This document shows positions 23,427 to 34,148 of a DNA stretch of 64,000 nt, one piece after another (position 1 is the stretch's first letter; each line of letters opens with the position of its first letter). Below the pieces are notes generated by a model. It was given only the letters and a program-made list of their open reading frames with translations. It did no database searches and was not told where the DNA came from. The DNA lies in the NCBI RefSeq assembly GCF_029717145.1, contig NZ_CP099222.1:4154001-4218000 (forward strand), written 5' to 3'. The position numbers were made by a program, and so were the translations under genes. Source of the stretch: Citrobacter freundii (GTDB lineage Bacteria; Pseudomonadota; Gammaproteobacteria; Enterobacterales; Enterobacteriaceae).

Positions 23427-26400
23427 GTGCGCCTGATTATCACTTTTCTGATGGCCTGGTGCCTCAGCCAGGGGGCGTACGCTGCGACGGCCCCCGATAC
23501 CAAACAAATCACCCAGGAACTAGAGCAGGCCAAAGCGGCAAAACCCGCTCAGCCAGAAGCCGTCGAGGCGCTCCAGTCCGCGCTGAATGCCCTTGAAGAG
23601 CGTAAAGGCTCTCTCGAGCGCGCCGAACAGTATCAGCAGGTTATTGATAACTTCCCCAAGCTGTCCGCGACGCTACGCGCGCAGCTTAGCAACCTGCGCG
23701 ATGAACCTCGCAGCATCCCCACGGACCTCTCGGCTGACGCCTTAAACCAGGAGATCCTGCAGGTCAGCAGCCAGTTGCTGGAAAAAAGCCGTCAGGCCCA
23801 GCAGGAGCAGGATCGCGCCCGCGAAATCGCCGATTCATTAAACCAGCTCCCTCAACAGCAAACCGATGCTCGCCGTCAATTAAATGAAATTGAACGACGC
23901 CTTGGCGCAGCCAGCGGCAATACGCCGCTCAATCAGTCGTTGCAAGCTGAATCCGCCAGACTCAAAGCGCTGGTCGATGAGCTGGAGCTGGCACAACTTT
24001 CCGCCAACAATCGTCAGGAACTGGCGCGTATGCGCTCCGAACTGGCCGAAAAACAGAGCCAGCAGCTCGACGCTTACCTGCAGGCATTACGAAATCAGCT
24101 CAATAGCCAGCGGCAGCGTGAAGCGGAGCGGGCGTTGGAAAGCACCGAACTGCTGGCAGAAAACAGTGCAGGACTGCCGGAAGGCATTGTCGATCAGTTC
24201 AAGGTCAATCGCGAACTGTCACAGGCGTTAAACCAACAGGCACAACGTATGGACCTGGTGGCGTCTCAGCAGCGTCAGGCCACCGGTCAAACGTTGCAGG
24301 TACGTCAGGCATTGAACACGCTGCGCGAGCAGTCACAGTGGCTGGGGGCGTCGAATATGCTGGGCGAAGCTCTTCGCGCGCAGGTTTCCCGTCTACCTGA
24401 AATGCCTAAGCCGCAACAGCTCGATACCGAAATGGCGCAGCTGCGCGTACATCGCATGCGCTATGAAGACCTCCTCAACAAACAGCCGCAGCTGCGCCAG
24501 ATCCATCAAGCGGATGGACAGCCGCTTACCGCAGAGCAGACCCGTATTCTCAATGCCCAACTGCGTACCCAGCGTGAGCTGTTGAATTCCCTGCTACAGG
24601 GCGGCGATACGCTGATACTCGAGTTAACCAAGCTGAAAGTCTCCAATAGTCAGTTGGAAGATGCGCTGAAAGAGGTTAACGAAGCCACGCACCGCTATCT
24701 GTTCTGGACCTCTGACGTCAGCCCGATTTCACTCTCCTGGCCGGTCGATTTGGTTCAGGATCTGCGTCGTCTAATCTCATTAGATACGTTTAATCAGCTT
24801 GGTAAAGCCAGCGTCATGATGCTCACCAGTAAAGCCACGCTGCTGCCGCTGTTCGCCGCGCTGGTGCTGGTAGGGTTTAGCCTCTATTCGCGTAAGCACT
24901 TCACCCGCTTTCTTGAGCGATCGTCTGCGCGGGTCGGTAAAGTCACCCAGGATCACTTCTGGCTGACGATACGAACGGTATTCTGGTCAATTCTCGTTGC
25001 CTCGCCGCTGCCGGTGCTGTGGGCGACGCTGGGTTACGGCCTGCAGGAAGCCTGGCCCTATCCGCTGGCCGTCGCCATCGGCGATGGTGTGACCGCCACG
25101 GTGCCTATGCTATGGGCGGTGATGATTTGCGCTACCTTTGCGCGGCCGAATGGTCTGTTCATCGCGCACTTTGGCTGGCCGCGCAACCGCGTCGCTAAAG
25201 CTATGCACTATTACCTGATGAGCATCGGACTGATTGTTCCGCTGATCATGGCGGTGATCATGTTTGATAATCTCAATGACCGGGAATTCTCCGCTTCATT
25301 AGGACGCCTGTGCTTTATGTTGATTTGTGGCGCACTGGCCATCGTCACTCTGAGCCTCAAACGCGCCGGGATCCCGCTGTACCTCGACAAAGAGGGCAAC
25401 GGCGACAACATGGTCAACAGCATGCTGTGGAATATGCTAATGGGTGCCCCGTTAGTTGCCATTCTTGCGGCCGCGGTAGGTTACCTGGCCACAGCACAGG
25501 CGCTACTGGCCCGCCTGGAGACGTCTGTTGCTATCTGGTTCTTGTTGCTGGTGGTTTATCACGTCATCCGCCGCTGGATGCTTATCCAGCGCCGTCGTCT
25601 GGCTTTTGACCGCGCCAAACACCGACGCGCAGAAATGCTGGCGCAGCGTGCACGTGGTGAAGAAGAACCCGCGCACTCCACCAGCCTGGAAGGAGCGATA
25701 GATATCGATGAAAGCGAAGTCGATCTGGACGCGATAAGCGCACAGTCGCTGCGCCTGGTGCGGTCTATCCTGATGCTCATCGCCCTGCTTTCAGTCATCG
25801 TGCTGTGGTCAGAAATTCATTCCGCGTTCGGCTTCCTGGAAAATATCTCTCTATGGGATGTGACGTCCACGGTGCAGGGCGTAGAAAGCTTAGAGCCGAT
25901 TACGCTGGGCGCAGTGCTTATTGCCATTCTGGTGTTTATCATCACCACCCAGCTGGTGCGTAACCTGCCTGCACTGCTGGAACTGGCGCTGTTGCAGCAC
26001 CTGGATTTAACACCAGGTACCGGTTACGCCATCACCACTATAACCAAGTATCTACTGATGCTAATTGGTGGCCTGGTGGGCTTCTCAATGATTGGTATTG
26101 AGTGGTCGAAACTGCAGTGGCTGGTTGCTGCTCTCGGTGTTGGTTTGGGCTTTGGTTTGCAAGAGATCTTCGCCAACTTTATATCCGGCCTGATCATCCT
26201 GTTTGAAAAACCAATTCGTATTGGCGACACGGTGACCATTCGCGACCTCACCGGCAGCGTGACCAAGATTAACACCCGCGCGACCACCATCAGCGACTGG
26301 GATCGTAAAGAGATCATCGTGCCCAACAAGGCGTTTATCACCGAGCAGTTTATCAACTGGTCGTTATCCGACTCAGTGACTCGTGTGGTATTGACCATTC

Positions 26401-26741
26401 CTGCACCGTCAGAAGCCAACAGCGAGGAGGTCACGCAAATCCTGCTCACTGCCGCCCAGCGCTGCTCACTGGTTATCGACACACCGGCGCCGGAAGTCTT
26501 CCTGGTTGACCTTCAGCAGGGGATTCAGATCTTTGAGCTGCGTATCTATGCCGCAGAGATGGGACACCGTATGCCATTGCGCCACGAGATCCACCAGCTG
26601 ATTCTGGCGGGCTTCCGTGAGCACGGTATTGATATGCCATTCCCACCGTTCCAGATGCGTCTGGAGAGCCTCAGCGGAAAGCAAACGGGGAGAACGTTAA
26701 GTTCTGCGGGCAGAGGTAAGCGCCCGGCGGGAAGCTTGTAA
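23427..26741 (+). CDS. mscM: miniconductance mechanosensitive channel MscM (YjeP)
   Basis: 1104 residues from GTG 23427. Signal peptide (MRLIITFLMAWCLSQGAYA), a long periplasmic coiled-coil region (about 25-460), several transmembrane helices (about 470-850) and the C-terminal MscS core: pore helix GLGFGLQEIFANFISGLIILFEKPIRIGD then the beta domain. It belongs to the large MscK/YbdG-related MscS branch and opens on osmotic downshock. Paired with psd. Intact. Confidence 0.95.
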   Translation: MRLIITFLMAWCLSQGAYAATAPDTKQITQELEQAKAAKPAQPEAVEALQSALNALEERKGSLERAEQYQQVIDNFPKLSATLRAQLSNLRDEPRSIPTDLSADALNQEILQVSSQLLEKSRQAQQEQDRAREIADSLNQLPQQQTDARRQLNEIERRLGAASGNTPLNQSLQAESARLKALVDELELAQLSANNRQELARMRSELAEKQSQQLDAYLQALRNQLNSQRQREAERALESTELLAENSAGLPEGIVDQFKVNRELSQALNQQAQRMDLVASQQRQATGQTLQVRQALNTLREQSQWLGASNMLGEALRAQVSRLPEMPKPQQLDTEMAQLRVHRMRYEDLLNKQPQLRQIHQADGQPLTAEQTRILNAQLRTQRELLNSLLQGGDTLILELTKLKVSNSQLEDALKEVNEATHRYLFWTSDVSPISLSWPVDLVQDLRRLISLDTFNQLGKASVMMLTSKATLLPLFAALVLVGFSLYSRKHFTRFLERSSARVGKVTQDHFWLTIRTVFWSILVASPLPVLWATLGYGLQEAWPYPLAVAIGDGVTATVPMLWAVMICATFARPNGLFIAHFGWPRNRVAKAMHYYLMSIGLIVPLIMAVIMFDNLNDREFSASLGRLCFMLICGALAIVTLSLKRAGIPLYLDKEGNGDNMVNSMLWNMLMGAPLVAILAAAVGYLATAQALLARLETSVAIWFLLLVVYHVIRRWMLIQRRRLAFDRAKHRRAEMLAQRARGEEEPAHSTSLEGAIDIDESEVDLDAISAQSLRLVRSILMLIALLSVIVLWSEIHSAFGFLENISLWDVTSTVQGVESLEPITLGAVLIAILVFIITTQLVRNLPALLELALLQHLDLTPGTGYAITTITKYLLMLIGGLVGFSMIGIEWSKLQWLVAALGVGLGFGLQEIFANFISGLIILFEKPIRIGDTVTIRDLTGSVTKINTRATTISDWDRKEIIVPNKAFITEQFINWSLSDSVTRVVLTIPAPSEANSEEVTQILLTAAQRCSLVIDTPAPEVFLVDLQQGIQIFELRIYAAEMGHRMPLRHEIHQLILAGFREHGIDMPFPPFQMRLESLSGKQTGRTLSSAGRGKRPAGSL

Positions 26742-26751
26742 ACGTGAGTGG

Positions 26752-26820
26752 TGCCTGATGGCGGCTTCGCCTAATCCGGCCTACGAAGATGCTTCTTTAG
26801 TAGGCCGGATTAGGGCAGGT
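26752..26820. repeat. BIME (paired REP units) between mscM and yjeM
   Basis: Two inverted REP units, GCCTGATGGCG..CTAATCCGGCCTACGA and TAGTAGGCCGGATTAGG, between convergent genes mscM and yjeM. The long palindrome can act as a terminator-like block or mRNA stabiliser for both transcripts. Confidence 0.9.
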
Positions 26821-26823
26821 CGT

Positions 26824-28326
26824 TTATTCAACCGCCCATTCAGGCTCATTGGCTATACGACGGCTGTAGTTCTGGTAAATCGCCATGGCTAACAACGAGA
26901 AGAAAATCGGCCCGCCGGTCATCCACAGTGCACTGTTCCAGTCGCCAGCTTCAATCACCGGCTGGATAATGGTGAACACGTTGGCGAACGTCACCACCAG
27001 CACCACGACACTCGTTGCCAGTAGCGTTGCGGCTCGGGTTTTAAATATCACAAACGGTCTTTCCAGACCGACGCGAGATTTAAAGAAAGGGAACGCCAGC
27101 GCGAGGAACAGATACGGCAGCGTCATCGAGACGTTCGCCATCAGCGTCAGCTTGTTATAGAACGCTGAGGCCGTATCGCCGCCAAACGACACCAGAAGAA
27201 TAAACAGGCTCACCAGCAGACACTGCATCCACATCGCCGTCGTCGGCATCCCCATAGCGTTCAGTCTGGTCATCGGTGCAGGCCACAGTGCTTTTGGCGT
27301 CCCCTGAATAATCGCTTTCAGCGGCGAGTAGCTGAGCGTGAAGAATGCCCCGGTATAAGCAAGGAACATAGACAGGCCGGTAATACGCGCAAACCAGACG
27401 CCTGTAGTGATAGCCGCCTCAGGTGAAAGATGCAGCGCATGGCCCAGAGTCATCCCCAAACTTTTCATCAGGATATAAGTAATATTACCCAAGTTCACTG
27501 AACTATTACTTAATACATCCTGCCAGTTGGTACTCACGCCCCATAAAAAGATGGCCAGCGAATAACCCACTGAAATGACAATCGCCGCGAAGACAATGCC
27601 TTTCGCGAAGTTCTTTTCAGGTTTCTCTGTTTTATCAACCAGTCCACCCACGGCTTCTATTCCGCCATAGGCAAAAATAGCAAACACCACAAATGACAGC
27701 ATGGCCAGACCGGACTGATATCCCGGATTCGGTGAAGAGACAAAATTAATATCCTGTGCAAAGTGGCCACCGGTTAATAACAAAATAGCGATACTCACTA
27801 ACAACAGAACTAAATTAAGACACATGACGGCAATTCCGCCAACCGCCGTAATGCGAGCAATCTTATTAATACCCCGTGACGCTACGCCAGTCACCAACAC
27901 CATCCAGCCAACTGCAAGCAGTCCGACGACCTGCGTGGGCTCAAACCCGGCGATACGCCAGGTCTGCGTCATATCCGCGCCGAATATAAAGGTGGAAAAA
28001 GGCACCCAGACTTTCGCCGCGGTGCTCACCATCCAGATAACGTAGGAAGAGAACCACATAAAGGTGCCGATAAACGCATAACGAGGTCCGACGCTATTAT
28101 TCATCCACGAATAGATCCCACCCTCTTCTTTCCGATAGGCAGACCCCATTTCAGCCATCATTAAGGCAAATGGGATAAAGAATAATAATGCAGAAAATAC
28201 ATACCATGGAATGGCACTGTATCCCATTAAATAGAAAGCCGAGGGGCTATTAGCAAATCCAAAAACAGACGTAAATATCATCAGGATGAGACCAGTCAGG
28301 CTCATCTTTTTTATTGTTTGGGTCAT
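26824..28326 (-). CDS. yjeM: YjeM, APC-family amino acid permease/antiporter
   Basis: 500 residues with 12-13 predicted transmembrane helices; starts MTQTIKKMSLTGLILMIFTSVFGFAN, the APC superfamily first helix with an F(G)FAN break. It resembles E. coli YjeM and glutamate:GABA-type antiporters. Substrate not established. Monocistronic, minus strand, between mscM and epmA. Confidence 0.88.
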   Translation of the reverse strand: MTQTIKKMSLTGLILMIFTSVFGFANSPSAFYLMGYSAIPWYVFSALLFFIPFALMMAEMGSAYRKEEGGIYSWMNNSVGPRYAFIGTFMWFSSYVIWMVSTAAKVWVPFSTFIFGADMTQTWRIAGFEPTQVVGLLAVGWMVLVTGVASRGINKIARITAVGGIAVMCLNLVLLLVSIAILLLTGGHFAQDINFVSSPNPGYQSGLAMLSFVVFAIFAYGGIEAVGGLVDKTEKPEKNFAKGIVFAAIVISVGYSLAIFLWGVSTNWQDVLSNSSVNLGNITYILMKSLGMTLGHALHLSPEAAITTGVWFARITGLSMFLAYTGAFFTLSYSPLKAIIQGTPKALWPAPMTRLNAMGMPTTAMWMQCLLVSLFILLVSFGGDTASAFYNKLTLMANVSMTLPYLFLALAFPFFKSRVGLERPFVIFKTRAATLLATSVVVLVVTFANVFTIIQPVIEAGDWNSALWMTGGPIFFSLLAMAIYQNYSRRIANEPEWAVE

Positions 28327-28538
28327 TAAACTATCCCTTACTCTGGAGAGTGTTTATCAAACACCACTCACCGGTGAATACTGCCCCCTTGCAGAGATCA
28401 GCAATAAGAAAATCAACACAGGATTGATACCTGAATGCTAACAAAATTCCAGAGTTAAATTGTGGCTATTAGAGGGGAAATGAAAAAAGATGCTACAAAG
28501 TGGCAACTATGCGCCACTTTGCAATGCGGAGACGTGAA

Positions 28539-29516
28539 TTACGCACGATCGACGGTAAAGGCGATAACATCAGCGAGGCTATCGGCCCCCAGTGCCAGCA
28601 TAACCAGACGGTCGACGCCCAGCGCCACGCCTGAGCAATCCGGCATCCCAACTTTTAGCGCTTCAAGCAGATTGTTATCGATAGGCTGTTGCGGTAAGCC
28701 ACGGGCGGCTCGTTTGCGGTTATCCTGTTCGAAGCGTTGCTGCTGCTCGCGTGCATCGGTCAACTCATGGAAACCATTCGCCAGCTCAATACCTTTGTAG
28801 TACACCTCAAAACGTTCGGCCACGCGGTGGTCTTCAGTACTGATTTGCGCCAACGACGCCTGGCTGGCCGGGAAATGATATACAAACGTCGGTTTATCTT
28901 TGCCAATGTGCGGTTCGACGCCCATCGCAAACAGCAGTTGCAGCAAGGTATCCCGGTCTTCTTCGGTGTCCGCGATATTGCTGAGATCCAGCTTAGCCGC
29001 CGCTTCGCGCAACTGTGTTTTATCCGCTGACAGCGGGTCGATTTCAAGATGACGCTGGAAGGCTTGCTGATAAGAGAGGCTTTCCGCCGGAGAGCAGTCC
29101 AGCACTTGCTGGAGCAAATCATCCACTTCATTCATCAGACGGTACATATCGTAATGAGGACGGTACCACTCGAGCATGGTGAACTCGGGGTTATGGTGAC
29201 GCCCCATCTCTTCGTTACGGAAACTGCGACACAGTTGGTAGACCGGACCACACCCTGCCACCAGCAGGCGCTTCATATGGTATTCCGGGCTGGTCATCAA
29301 ATAGAGGTTCATGCCCTGAGAATGACCCGGGCCAACGAAACGCGTTTCGAACGGGAACAGATGAATATCCGTAACCGTCGCCTGACTCATACAAGGTGTC
29401 TCAACCTCAAGCACGCCACGGTCGGCAAAAAAGCGGCGGATTTCCGCTATAATTGCTGCACGTTTTAACAGATTGGGGATGGACGCGCTCGGCTGCCAGG
29501 TTGCCGTTTCGCTCAT
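28539..29516 (-). CDS. epmA: EF-P (R)-beta-lysine ligase EpmA (PoxA/GenX)
   Basis: 325 residues. Class II lysyl-tRNA synthetase-like core without an anticodon-binding domain: motif 2 ([20 protein letters not shown]) and motif 3 ([12 protein letters not shown]). EpmA attaches (R)-beta-lysine to K34 of EF-P. Its partners efp (35420) and epmB (36027) are in this window. Divergent from frdA; the 324 bp between them holds the frd promoter. Confidence 0.97.
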   Translation of the reverse strand: MSETATWQPSASIPNLLKRAAIIAEIRRFFADRGVLEVETPCMSQATVTDIHLFPFETRFVGPGHSQGMNLYLMTSPEYHMKRLLVAGCGPVYQLCRSFRNEEMGRHHNPEFTMLEWYRPHYDMYRLMNEVDDLLQQVLDCSPAESLSYQQAFQRHLEIDPLSADKTQLREAAAKLDLSNIADTEEDRDTLLQLLFAMGVEPHIGKDKPTFVYHFPASQASLAQISTEDHRVAERFEVYYKGIELANGFHELTDAREQQQRFEQDNRKRAARGLPQQPIDNNLLEALKVGMPDCSGVALGVDRLVMLALGADSLADVIAFTVDRA

Positions 29517-29647
29517 GGTTGTTTCTCCGATTTAAGACAAGGGCACGAAGTCTACTCGTAACGCGTTAGCGAGACAAATTTCGGGAGGGAATAACAAACA
29601 CGGACAAGTTGATAAAAAAAGCAACATTGGGTGGTTTAGTAATTAAA

Positions 29648-29661
29648 TTAATCAAAATCAA
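29648..29661 (+). promoter_or_regulatory. FNR-like site upstream of frdA (distal)
   Basis: TTAAT-CAAA-ATCAA, a 9/10 match to the FNR consensus TTGAT-N4-ATCAA, about 85 bp before the predicted frd start. Possibly a second FNR or CRP/FNR-type site. Prediction only. Confidence 0.45.
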
Positions 29662-29692
29662 TGATAATTCCCCCCTGTGATACGCTAAAAAA

Positions 29693-29740
29693 ATCGAACA
29701 CGTCAAATTTCCCGCTCCTCCCTGAGACTATACTATTGTA
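29693..29740 (+). promoter_or_regulatory. frdABCD promoter with FNR box
   Basis: ATCGAACACGTCAAAT (29693-29708) aligns with the known E. coli frd FNR site; it is centred about 41 bp upstream of the expected start site. -10 TATACT at 29729-29734. The flanking ACTATTGTACCTATAAAGGAGCAG leader matches E. coli closely. FNR would switch the operon on without oxygen; NarL and DcuSR input is known in relatives. Confidence 0.7.
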
Positions 29741-29840
29741 CCTATAAAGGAGCAGTGGAAACGCGTTCATAACCCGTTTGACTCAGATGAAGCATCTGAT
29801 TACGGGCGGGGATGAAATAACAACAATCTGGAGGAATGTC

Positions 29841-31631
29841 GTGCAAACCTTTCAAGCCGATCTTGCCATTATAGGCGCCGGTGGCGCGGGATTACGTGCT
29901 GCAATTGCTGCCGCACAAGCAAATCCCAACGCTAAAATCGCACTGATCTCAAAAGTGTACCCAATGCGCAGCCATACCGTTGCTGCCGAAGGCGGCTCTG
30001 CTGCTGTCGCGCAGGATCATGACAGCTTTGACTACCATTTTCACGATACGGTAGCTGGCGGAGACTGGCTGTGTGAGCAGGATGTCGTGGATTACTTTGT
30101 CCACCACTGCCCAACTGAAATGACGCAACTGGAACAATGGGGTTGCCCATGGAGCCGTCGTGAAGACGGTAGCGTCAACGTACGTCGCTTCGGCGGTATG
30201 AAAATTGAGCGCACCTGGTTTGCCGCGGATAAGACCGGCTTCCACATGCTGCATACGCTGTTCCAAACGTCTTTGCAGTTCCCGCAAATTCAGCGCTTCG
30301 ACGAACACTTCGTCCTGGACATCCTGGTTGATGACGGTCAGGCTCGCGGCCTGGTTGCGATGAACATGATGGAAGGCACGCTGATGCAAATCCGTGCTAA
30401 CGCGGTTGTCATGGCAACAGGCGGCGCTGGCCGTGTGTACCGTTACAACACCAACGGCGGCATCGTTACCGGCGACGGTATGGGCATGGCACTGAGCCAC
30501 GGCGTTCCGCTGCGTGATATGGAATTCGTTCAGTATCACCCGACTGGTCTGCCAGGCTCCGGTATCCTGATGACCGAAGGCTGCCGCGGTGAAGGCGGTA
30601 TTCTGGTCAACAAAGATGGCTATCGCTATCTGCAGGACTACGGCATGGGCCCGGAAACCCCACTGGGCGAGCCGAAGAACAAATACATGGAACTGGGTCC
30701 GCGCGACAAAGTTTCTCAGGCCTTCTGGCACGAATGGCGTAAAGGCAACACCATTTCCACACCACGTGGCGATGTGGTTTACCTCGACCTGCGTCACCTC
30801 GGTGAGAAAAAACTGCTCGAGCGCTTACCGTTCATCTGCGAACTGGCGAAAGCCTACGTGGGTGTCGATCCGGTTAAAGAACCGATCCCGGTACGTCCGA
30901 CCGCGCACTACACCATGGGCGGTATTGAAACCGATCAGCACTGTGAAACCCGCATTAAAGGTCTGTTCGCCGTTGGTGAATGTTCCTCTGTTGGTCTGCA
31001 TGGCGCTAACCGTCTGGGTTCTAACTCTCTGGCAGAACTGGTGGTCTTTGGCCGCATGGCGGGTGAACGTGCAGCAGAACGCGCTGCAACGGTAGGCGCA
31101 GCAAACGGTGCCGCACTCGACGCACAGGTTGCAGGCGTTGAAAAACGTCTGAAAGATCTGGTGAACCAGGAAGGTAACGAAAACTGGTCCAAAATCCGCG
31201 ACGAAATGGGTCTGTCCATGGAAGAAGGTTGCGGTATCTACCGTACGCCGGAACTCATGCAGAAAACCGTTGATAAACTGGCCGAACTGCAGGAACGTTT
31301 CAAGCGCGTACGTATCACCGATACCTCCAGCGTCTTCAACACCGACTTGCTGTACACCATCGAACTGGGTCATGGTTTGAACGTTGCTGAATGTATGGCG
31401 CACTCTGCGCTGGCACGTAAAGAATCCCGCGGCGCGCACCAGCGTCTGGATGAAGGCTGCACCGAGCGTGATGACGTTAACTTCCTCAAACACACTCTCG
31501 CCTTCCGTGATGCTGACGGCACAACTCGCCTGGAATACAGCGACGTGAAAATCACCACTCTGCCGCCAGCTAAACGTATGTACGGTGGCGAAGCGGAAGC
31601 AGCCGATAAGAAGGAGAAGGCGAATGGCTGA
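29841..31631 (+). CDS. frdA: fumarate reductase flavoprotein subunit FrdA
   Basis: 596 residues from GTG 29841 ([10 protein letters not shown]), with GGAGGAA 6-11 bp upstream; an in-frame start at 29778 inside the leader is rejected. FAD-binding [11 protein letters not shown], covalent FAD histidine in [11 protein letters not shown] (H45), and the catalytic region [10 protein letters not shown]. It reduces fumarate to succinate as terminal anaerobic electron acceptor. frdB overlaps its end by 8 bp. Confidence 0.97.
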   Translation: MQTFQADLAIIGAGGAGLRAAIAAAQANPNAKIALISKVYPMRSHTVAAEGGSAAVAQDHDSFDYHFHDTVAGGDWLCEQDVVDYFVHHCPTEMTQLEQWGCPWSRREDGSVNVRRFGGMKIERTWFAADKTGFHMLHTLFQTSLQFPQIQRFDEHFVLDILVDDGQARGLVAMNMMEGTLMQIRANAVVMATGGAGRVYRYNTNGGIVTGDGMGMALSHGVPLRDMEFVQYHPTGLPGSGILMTEGCRGEGGILVNKDGYRYLQDYGMGPETPLGEPKNKYMELGPRDKVSQAFWHEWRKGNTISTPRGDVVYLDLRHLGEKKLLERLPFICELAKAYVGVDPVKEPIPVRPTAHYTMGGIETDQHCETRIKGLFAVGECSSVGLHGANRLGSNSLAELVVFGRMAGERAAERAATVGAANGAALDAQVAGVEKRLKDLVNQEGNENWSKIRDEMGLSMEEGCGIYRTPELMQKTVDKLAELQERFKRVRITDTSSVFNTDLLYTIELGHGLNVAECMAHSALARKESRGAHQRLDEGCTERDDVNFLKHTLAFRDADGTTRLEYSDVKITTLPPAKRMYGGEAEAADKKEKANG

Positions 31632-32358
31632 GATGAAAAACCTGAAAGTTGAGGTGGTGCGCTATAACCCGGAAACCGATACCGCGCCGCACAGTGCTTT
31701 CTATGAAGTTCCTTATGATGAAACCACATCTCTACTGGATGCGTTGGGTTACATCAAAGATAACCTGGCACCGGACCTGAGCTACCGCTGGTCCTGCCGT
31801 ATGGCAATCTGCGGTTCCTGCGGCATGATGGTCAACAACGTGCCTAAACTGGCGTGCAAAACCTTCCTGCGTGAATACACCAACGGTATGAAGGTTGAAG
31901 CGCTGGGCAACTTCCCGATCGAACGCGATCTGGTCGTCGATATGACGCACTTTATCGAAAGCCTGGAAGCGATCAAGCCGTACATCATTGGTAACCCGCG
32001 TACTCCGGATCAGGGTCCAAACACCCAGACTCCGGCGCAGATGGCGAAGTATCATCAGTTCTCCGGTTGCATCAACTGTGGTCTGTGCTATGCCGCATGC
32101 CCGCAGTTCGGCCTGAACCCAGAGTTCATTGGACCGGCTGCAATCACCCTGGCGCATCGTTATAACGAAGATAGCCGCGACCACGGTAAGAAGGAGCGTA
32201 TGGCTCAGTTGAACAGCCCGAACGGCGTCTGGTCCTGTACTTTCGTGGGCTACTGCTCCGAAGTCTGCCCGAAACACGTCGATCCGGCTGCGGCCATTCA
32301 GCAGGGTAAAGTTGAAAGTTCAAAAGACTTTCTTATCGCTACCCTGAAACCACGCTAA
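31624..32358 (+). CDS. frdB: fumarate reductase iron-sulfur subunit FrdB
   Basis: 244 residues from ATG 31624 ([10 protein letters not shown]). N-terminal [2Fe-2S] ligands C58, C63, C66, C78 ([13 protein letters not shown]), then [12 protein letters not shown] and CSEVCPKHV for the [4Fe-4S] and [3Fe-4S] clusters. Carries electrons from menaquinol at FrdCD to FrdA. In the frdABCD operon. Confidence 0.97.
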   Translation: MAEMKNLKVEVVRYNPETDTAPHSAFYEVPYDETTSLLDALGYIKDNLAPDLSYRWSCRMAICGSCGMMVNNVPKLACKTFLREYTNGMKVEALGNFPIERDLVVDMTHFIESLEAIKPYIIGNPRTPDQGPNTQTPAQMAKYHQFSGCINCGLCYAACPQFGLNPEFIGPAAITLAHRYNEDSRDHGKKERMAQLNSPNGVWSCTFVGYCSEVCPKHVDPAAAIQQGKVESSKDFLIATLKPR

Positions 32359-32368
32359 GGAGTGCACG

Positions 32369-32764
32369 ATGACGACTAAACGCAAAGCCTATGTGCGGCC
32401 AATGACGTCCACTTGGTGGAAAAAACTGCCATTTTATCGTTTTTACATGCTGCGTGAAGGCACGGCAGTTCCGGCAGTCTGGTTCAGCATTGAACTGATT
32501 ATCGGCCTGTTTGCACTCAAGCATGGTGCAGAGTCCTGGATGGGTTTTGTCGCCTTTTTACAAAACCCGGTGGTGGTAATTCTTAATATTATCGCCCTGG
32601 CTGCAGCGCTGCTGCATACCAAAACCTGGTTTGAGCTGGCGCCAAAAGCTGCCAACATCATCGTAAAAGACGAAAAAATGGGGCCAGAGCCGATCATCAA
32701 AGGTCTCTGGGCAGTTACTGTGGTTGCGACAGTAGTAATACTGTTTGTTGCCCTGTTCTGGTAA
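32369..32764 (+). CDS. frdC: fumarate reductase membrane anchor FrdC
   Basis: 131 residues, three transmembrane helices (about 28-48, 64-83, 108-128). Together with FrdD it anchors FrdAB and forms the menaquinol site. Begins [20 protein letters not shown] with the conserved basic N-terminus; ends 10 bp before frdD. Confidence 0.97.
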   Translation: MTTKRKAYVRPMTSTWWKKLPFYRFYMLREGTAVPAVWFSIELIIGLFALKHGAESWMGFVAFLQNPVVVILNIIALAAALLHTKTWFELAPKAANIIVKDEKMGPEPIIKGLWAVTVVATVVILFVALFW

Positions 32765-32774
32765 GGAGTCCGGA

Positions 32775-33131
32775 ATGATTAATCCAAATCCAAAACGCTC
32801 TGACGAACCCGTATTCTGGGGCCTGTTTGGTGCAGGCGGTATGTGGAGCGCTATCATTGCGCCGGTGATGATCCTGTTGGTAGGCATTATGCTGCCGCTG
32901 GGCTTTGTTCCTGATGCTTTCAGCTATGAACGCGTACTGGCATTTGCTCAGAGCTTCATCGGACGTGCGTTCCTGTTCCTGATGATCGTTCTGCCGCTGT
33001 GGTGTGGTTTACACCGTATGCACCACGCGATGCATGACCTGAAAATCCACGTGCCGGCTGGCAAGTGGGTATTCTACGGTCTGGCTGCGATCCTGACCGT
33101 TGTAACGGCGATTGGTATTCTGACCATCTAA
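32775..33131 (+). CDS. frdD: fumarate reductase membrane anchor FrdD
   Basis: 118 residues from ATG 32775 ([12 protein letters not shown]), one residue shorter than E. coli. Three transmembrane helices; the [13 protein letters not shown] motif is present. In E. coli the end of frdD overlaps the ampC promoter; here the gene is followed directly by a terminator and then blc, with no ampC. Confidence 0.97.
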   Translation: MINPNPKRSDEPVFWGLFGAGGMWSAIIAPVMILLVGIMLPLGFVPDAFSYERVLAFAQSFIGRAFLFLMIVLPLWCGLHRMHHAMHDLKIHVPAGKWVFYGLAAILTVVTAIGILTI

Positions 33132-33138
33132 TCGCTCC

Positions 33139-33172
33139 GCCCTCTTATCATCCGGTAAGAGGGCGTTTTTTC
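33139..33172 (+). terminator. frd operon terminator
   Basis: Stem GCCCTCTTA / TAAGAGGGC with a CCGG-type loop, followed by GTTTTTTCG, 8 bp after the frdD stop. In E. coli the equivalent hairpin doubles as the ampC attenuator. Confidence 0.92.
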
Positions 33173-33237
33173 GCTCTCTCTTCCCTTAATTCCCCGCCAG
33201 GTTCTACACTTAGGAAAAACCTTAAAAGGAAAATCCT

Positions 33238-33771
33238 ATGCGCTTGCTGCCTGTAGTTGCTGCCGTTACGGCTGCATTTCTGGTTGTCGCTTGCAGCTCC
33301 CCTACGCCGCCTGCAGGCGTGACCGTTGTCAATAACTTTGACGCTAAACGCTATCTCGGAACCTGGTACGAAATCGCGCGCTTCGATCATCGCTTCGAAC
33401 GAGGACTGGAAAAGGTCACTGCAACCTACAGCTTACGCGATGACGGGGGTATCAACGTCATCAACAAAGGCTACAACCCCGACAGAAGCATGTGGCAAAA
33501 AACGGAAGGCAAGGCTTATTTCACTGGCGATCCTACGCGAGCGGCGCTGAAGGTGTCGTTCTTCGGTCCATTCTACGGTGGGTATAACGTGATTGCTCTC
33601 GATCGGGAGTATCGCCACGCGCTGGTTTGTGGCCCGGATCGCGACTACCTGTGGATCCTCTCACGTACCCCCACTATTTCAGACGAGATGAAACAGCAAA
33701 TGCTGGCAGTCGCGGCCCGGGAAGGGTTTGAAGTGAACAAGCTAATTTGGGTAAAACAGCCTGGCGCTTAG
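33238..33771 (+). CDS. blc: outer-membrane lipocalin lipoprotein Blc
   Basis: 177 residues. Lipoprotein signal with lipobox LVVAC, C19 lipidated. Lipocalin domain with the [16 protein letters not shown] signature near 40-56 and the eight-stranded barrel pattern to the end. It binds lysophospholipids and is induced by stationary phase (RpoS) in relatives. Its stop codon overlaps that of the convergent gdx/sugE by 4 bp. Confidence 0.96.
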   Translation: MRLLPVVAAVTAAFLVVACSSPTPPAGVTVVNNFDAKRYLGTWYEIARFDHRFERGLEKVTATYSLRDDGGINVINKGYNPDRSMWQKTEGKAYFTGDPTRAALKVSFFGPFYGGYNVIALDREYRHALVCGPDRDYLWILSRTPTISDEMKQQMLAVAAREGFEVNKLIWVKQPGA

Positions 33772-34085
33772 TGGGTACTGAGCTTCAGACCAATAATTCC
33801 GGCGACAATCAGCCCCAGACTCAGCAAACGTGCCGGACTGGCGGATTCCCCCAGCAGCAGGATACCGGTAATGGCCGCCCCTACCGCACCAATACCGGTC
33901 CAGACCGCATAAGCTGTTCCAACGGGCAACGTTCGCATCGCCCAGGAAAGCATGGCGATACTGACGATCATGGCCACAATGGTAATAATGCTCGGCGTCA
34001 GACGGGTAAAACCGTGGGTATATTTCAGGCCAATTGCCCATACGACTTCAAGCAGGCCAGCAATCAATAAAACGATCCAGGACAT
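33768..34085 (-). CDS. gdx: guanidinium exporter Gdx (SugE), SMR family
   Basis: 105 residues from ATG 34085 ([17 protein letters not shown]), matching E. coli SugE; the long upstream frame runs through the riboswitch and is rejected. Four transmembrane helices with E13 in the first, the SMR proton/substrate residue. Exports guanidinium in exchange for protons. It is preceded by a guanidine-II riboswitch on the same strand, which agrees with that function. Confidence 0.96.
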   Translation of the reverse strand: MSWIVLLIAGLLEVVWAIGLKYTHGFTRLTPSIITIVAMIVSIAMLSWAMRTLPVGTAYAVWTGIGAVGAAITGILLLGESASPARLLSLGLIVAGIIGLKLSTH

Positions 34086-34106
34086 GTCAGGCTCCAGAAT
34101 AACAAT

Positions 34107-34148
34107 GGGGCCGTCCCCGGTGAGAGAAGCGTTTGCAGGTCGTCCTAC
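34107..34148 (-). promoter_or_regulatory. guanidine-II (mini-ykkC) riboswitch upstream of gdx
   Basis: On the minus strand two small hairpins in tandem, each with an ACGR tetraloop: GTAGG-ACGA-CCTGC (34135-34148) and GGGG-ACGG-CCCC (34107-34118), 16 nt apart and 22 nt upstream of the gdx start codon. Paired ACGR hairpins are the defining feature of mini-ykkC RNAs, which bind two guanidinium ions and free the ribosome-binding site of gdx. Confidence 0.9.
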
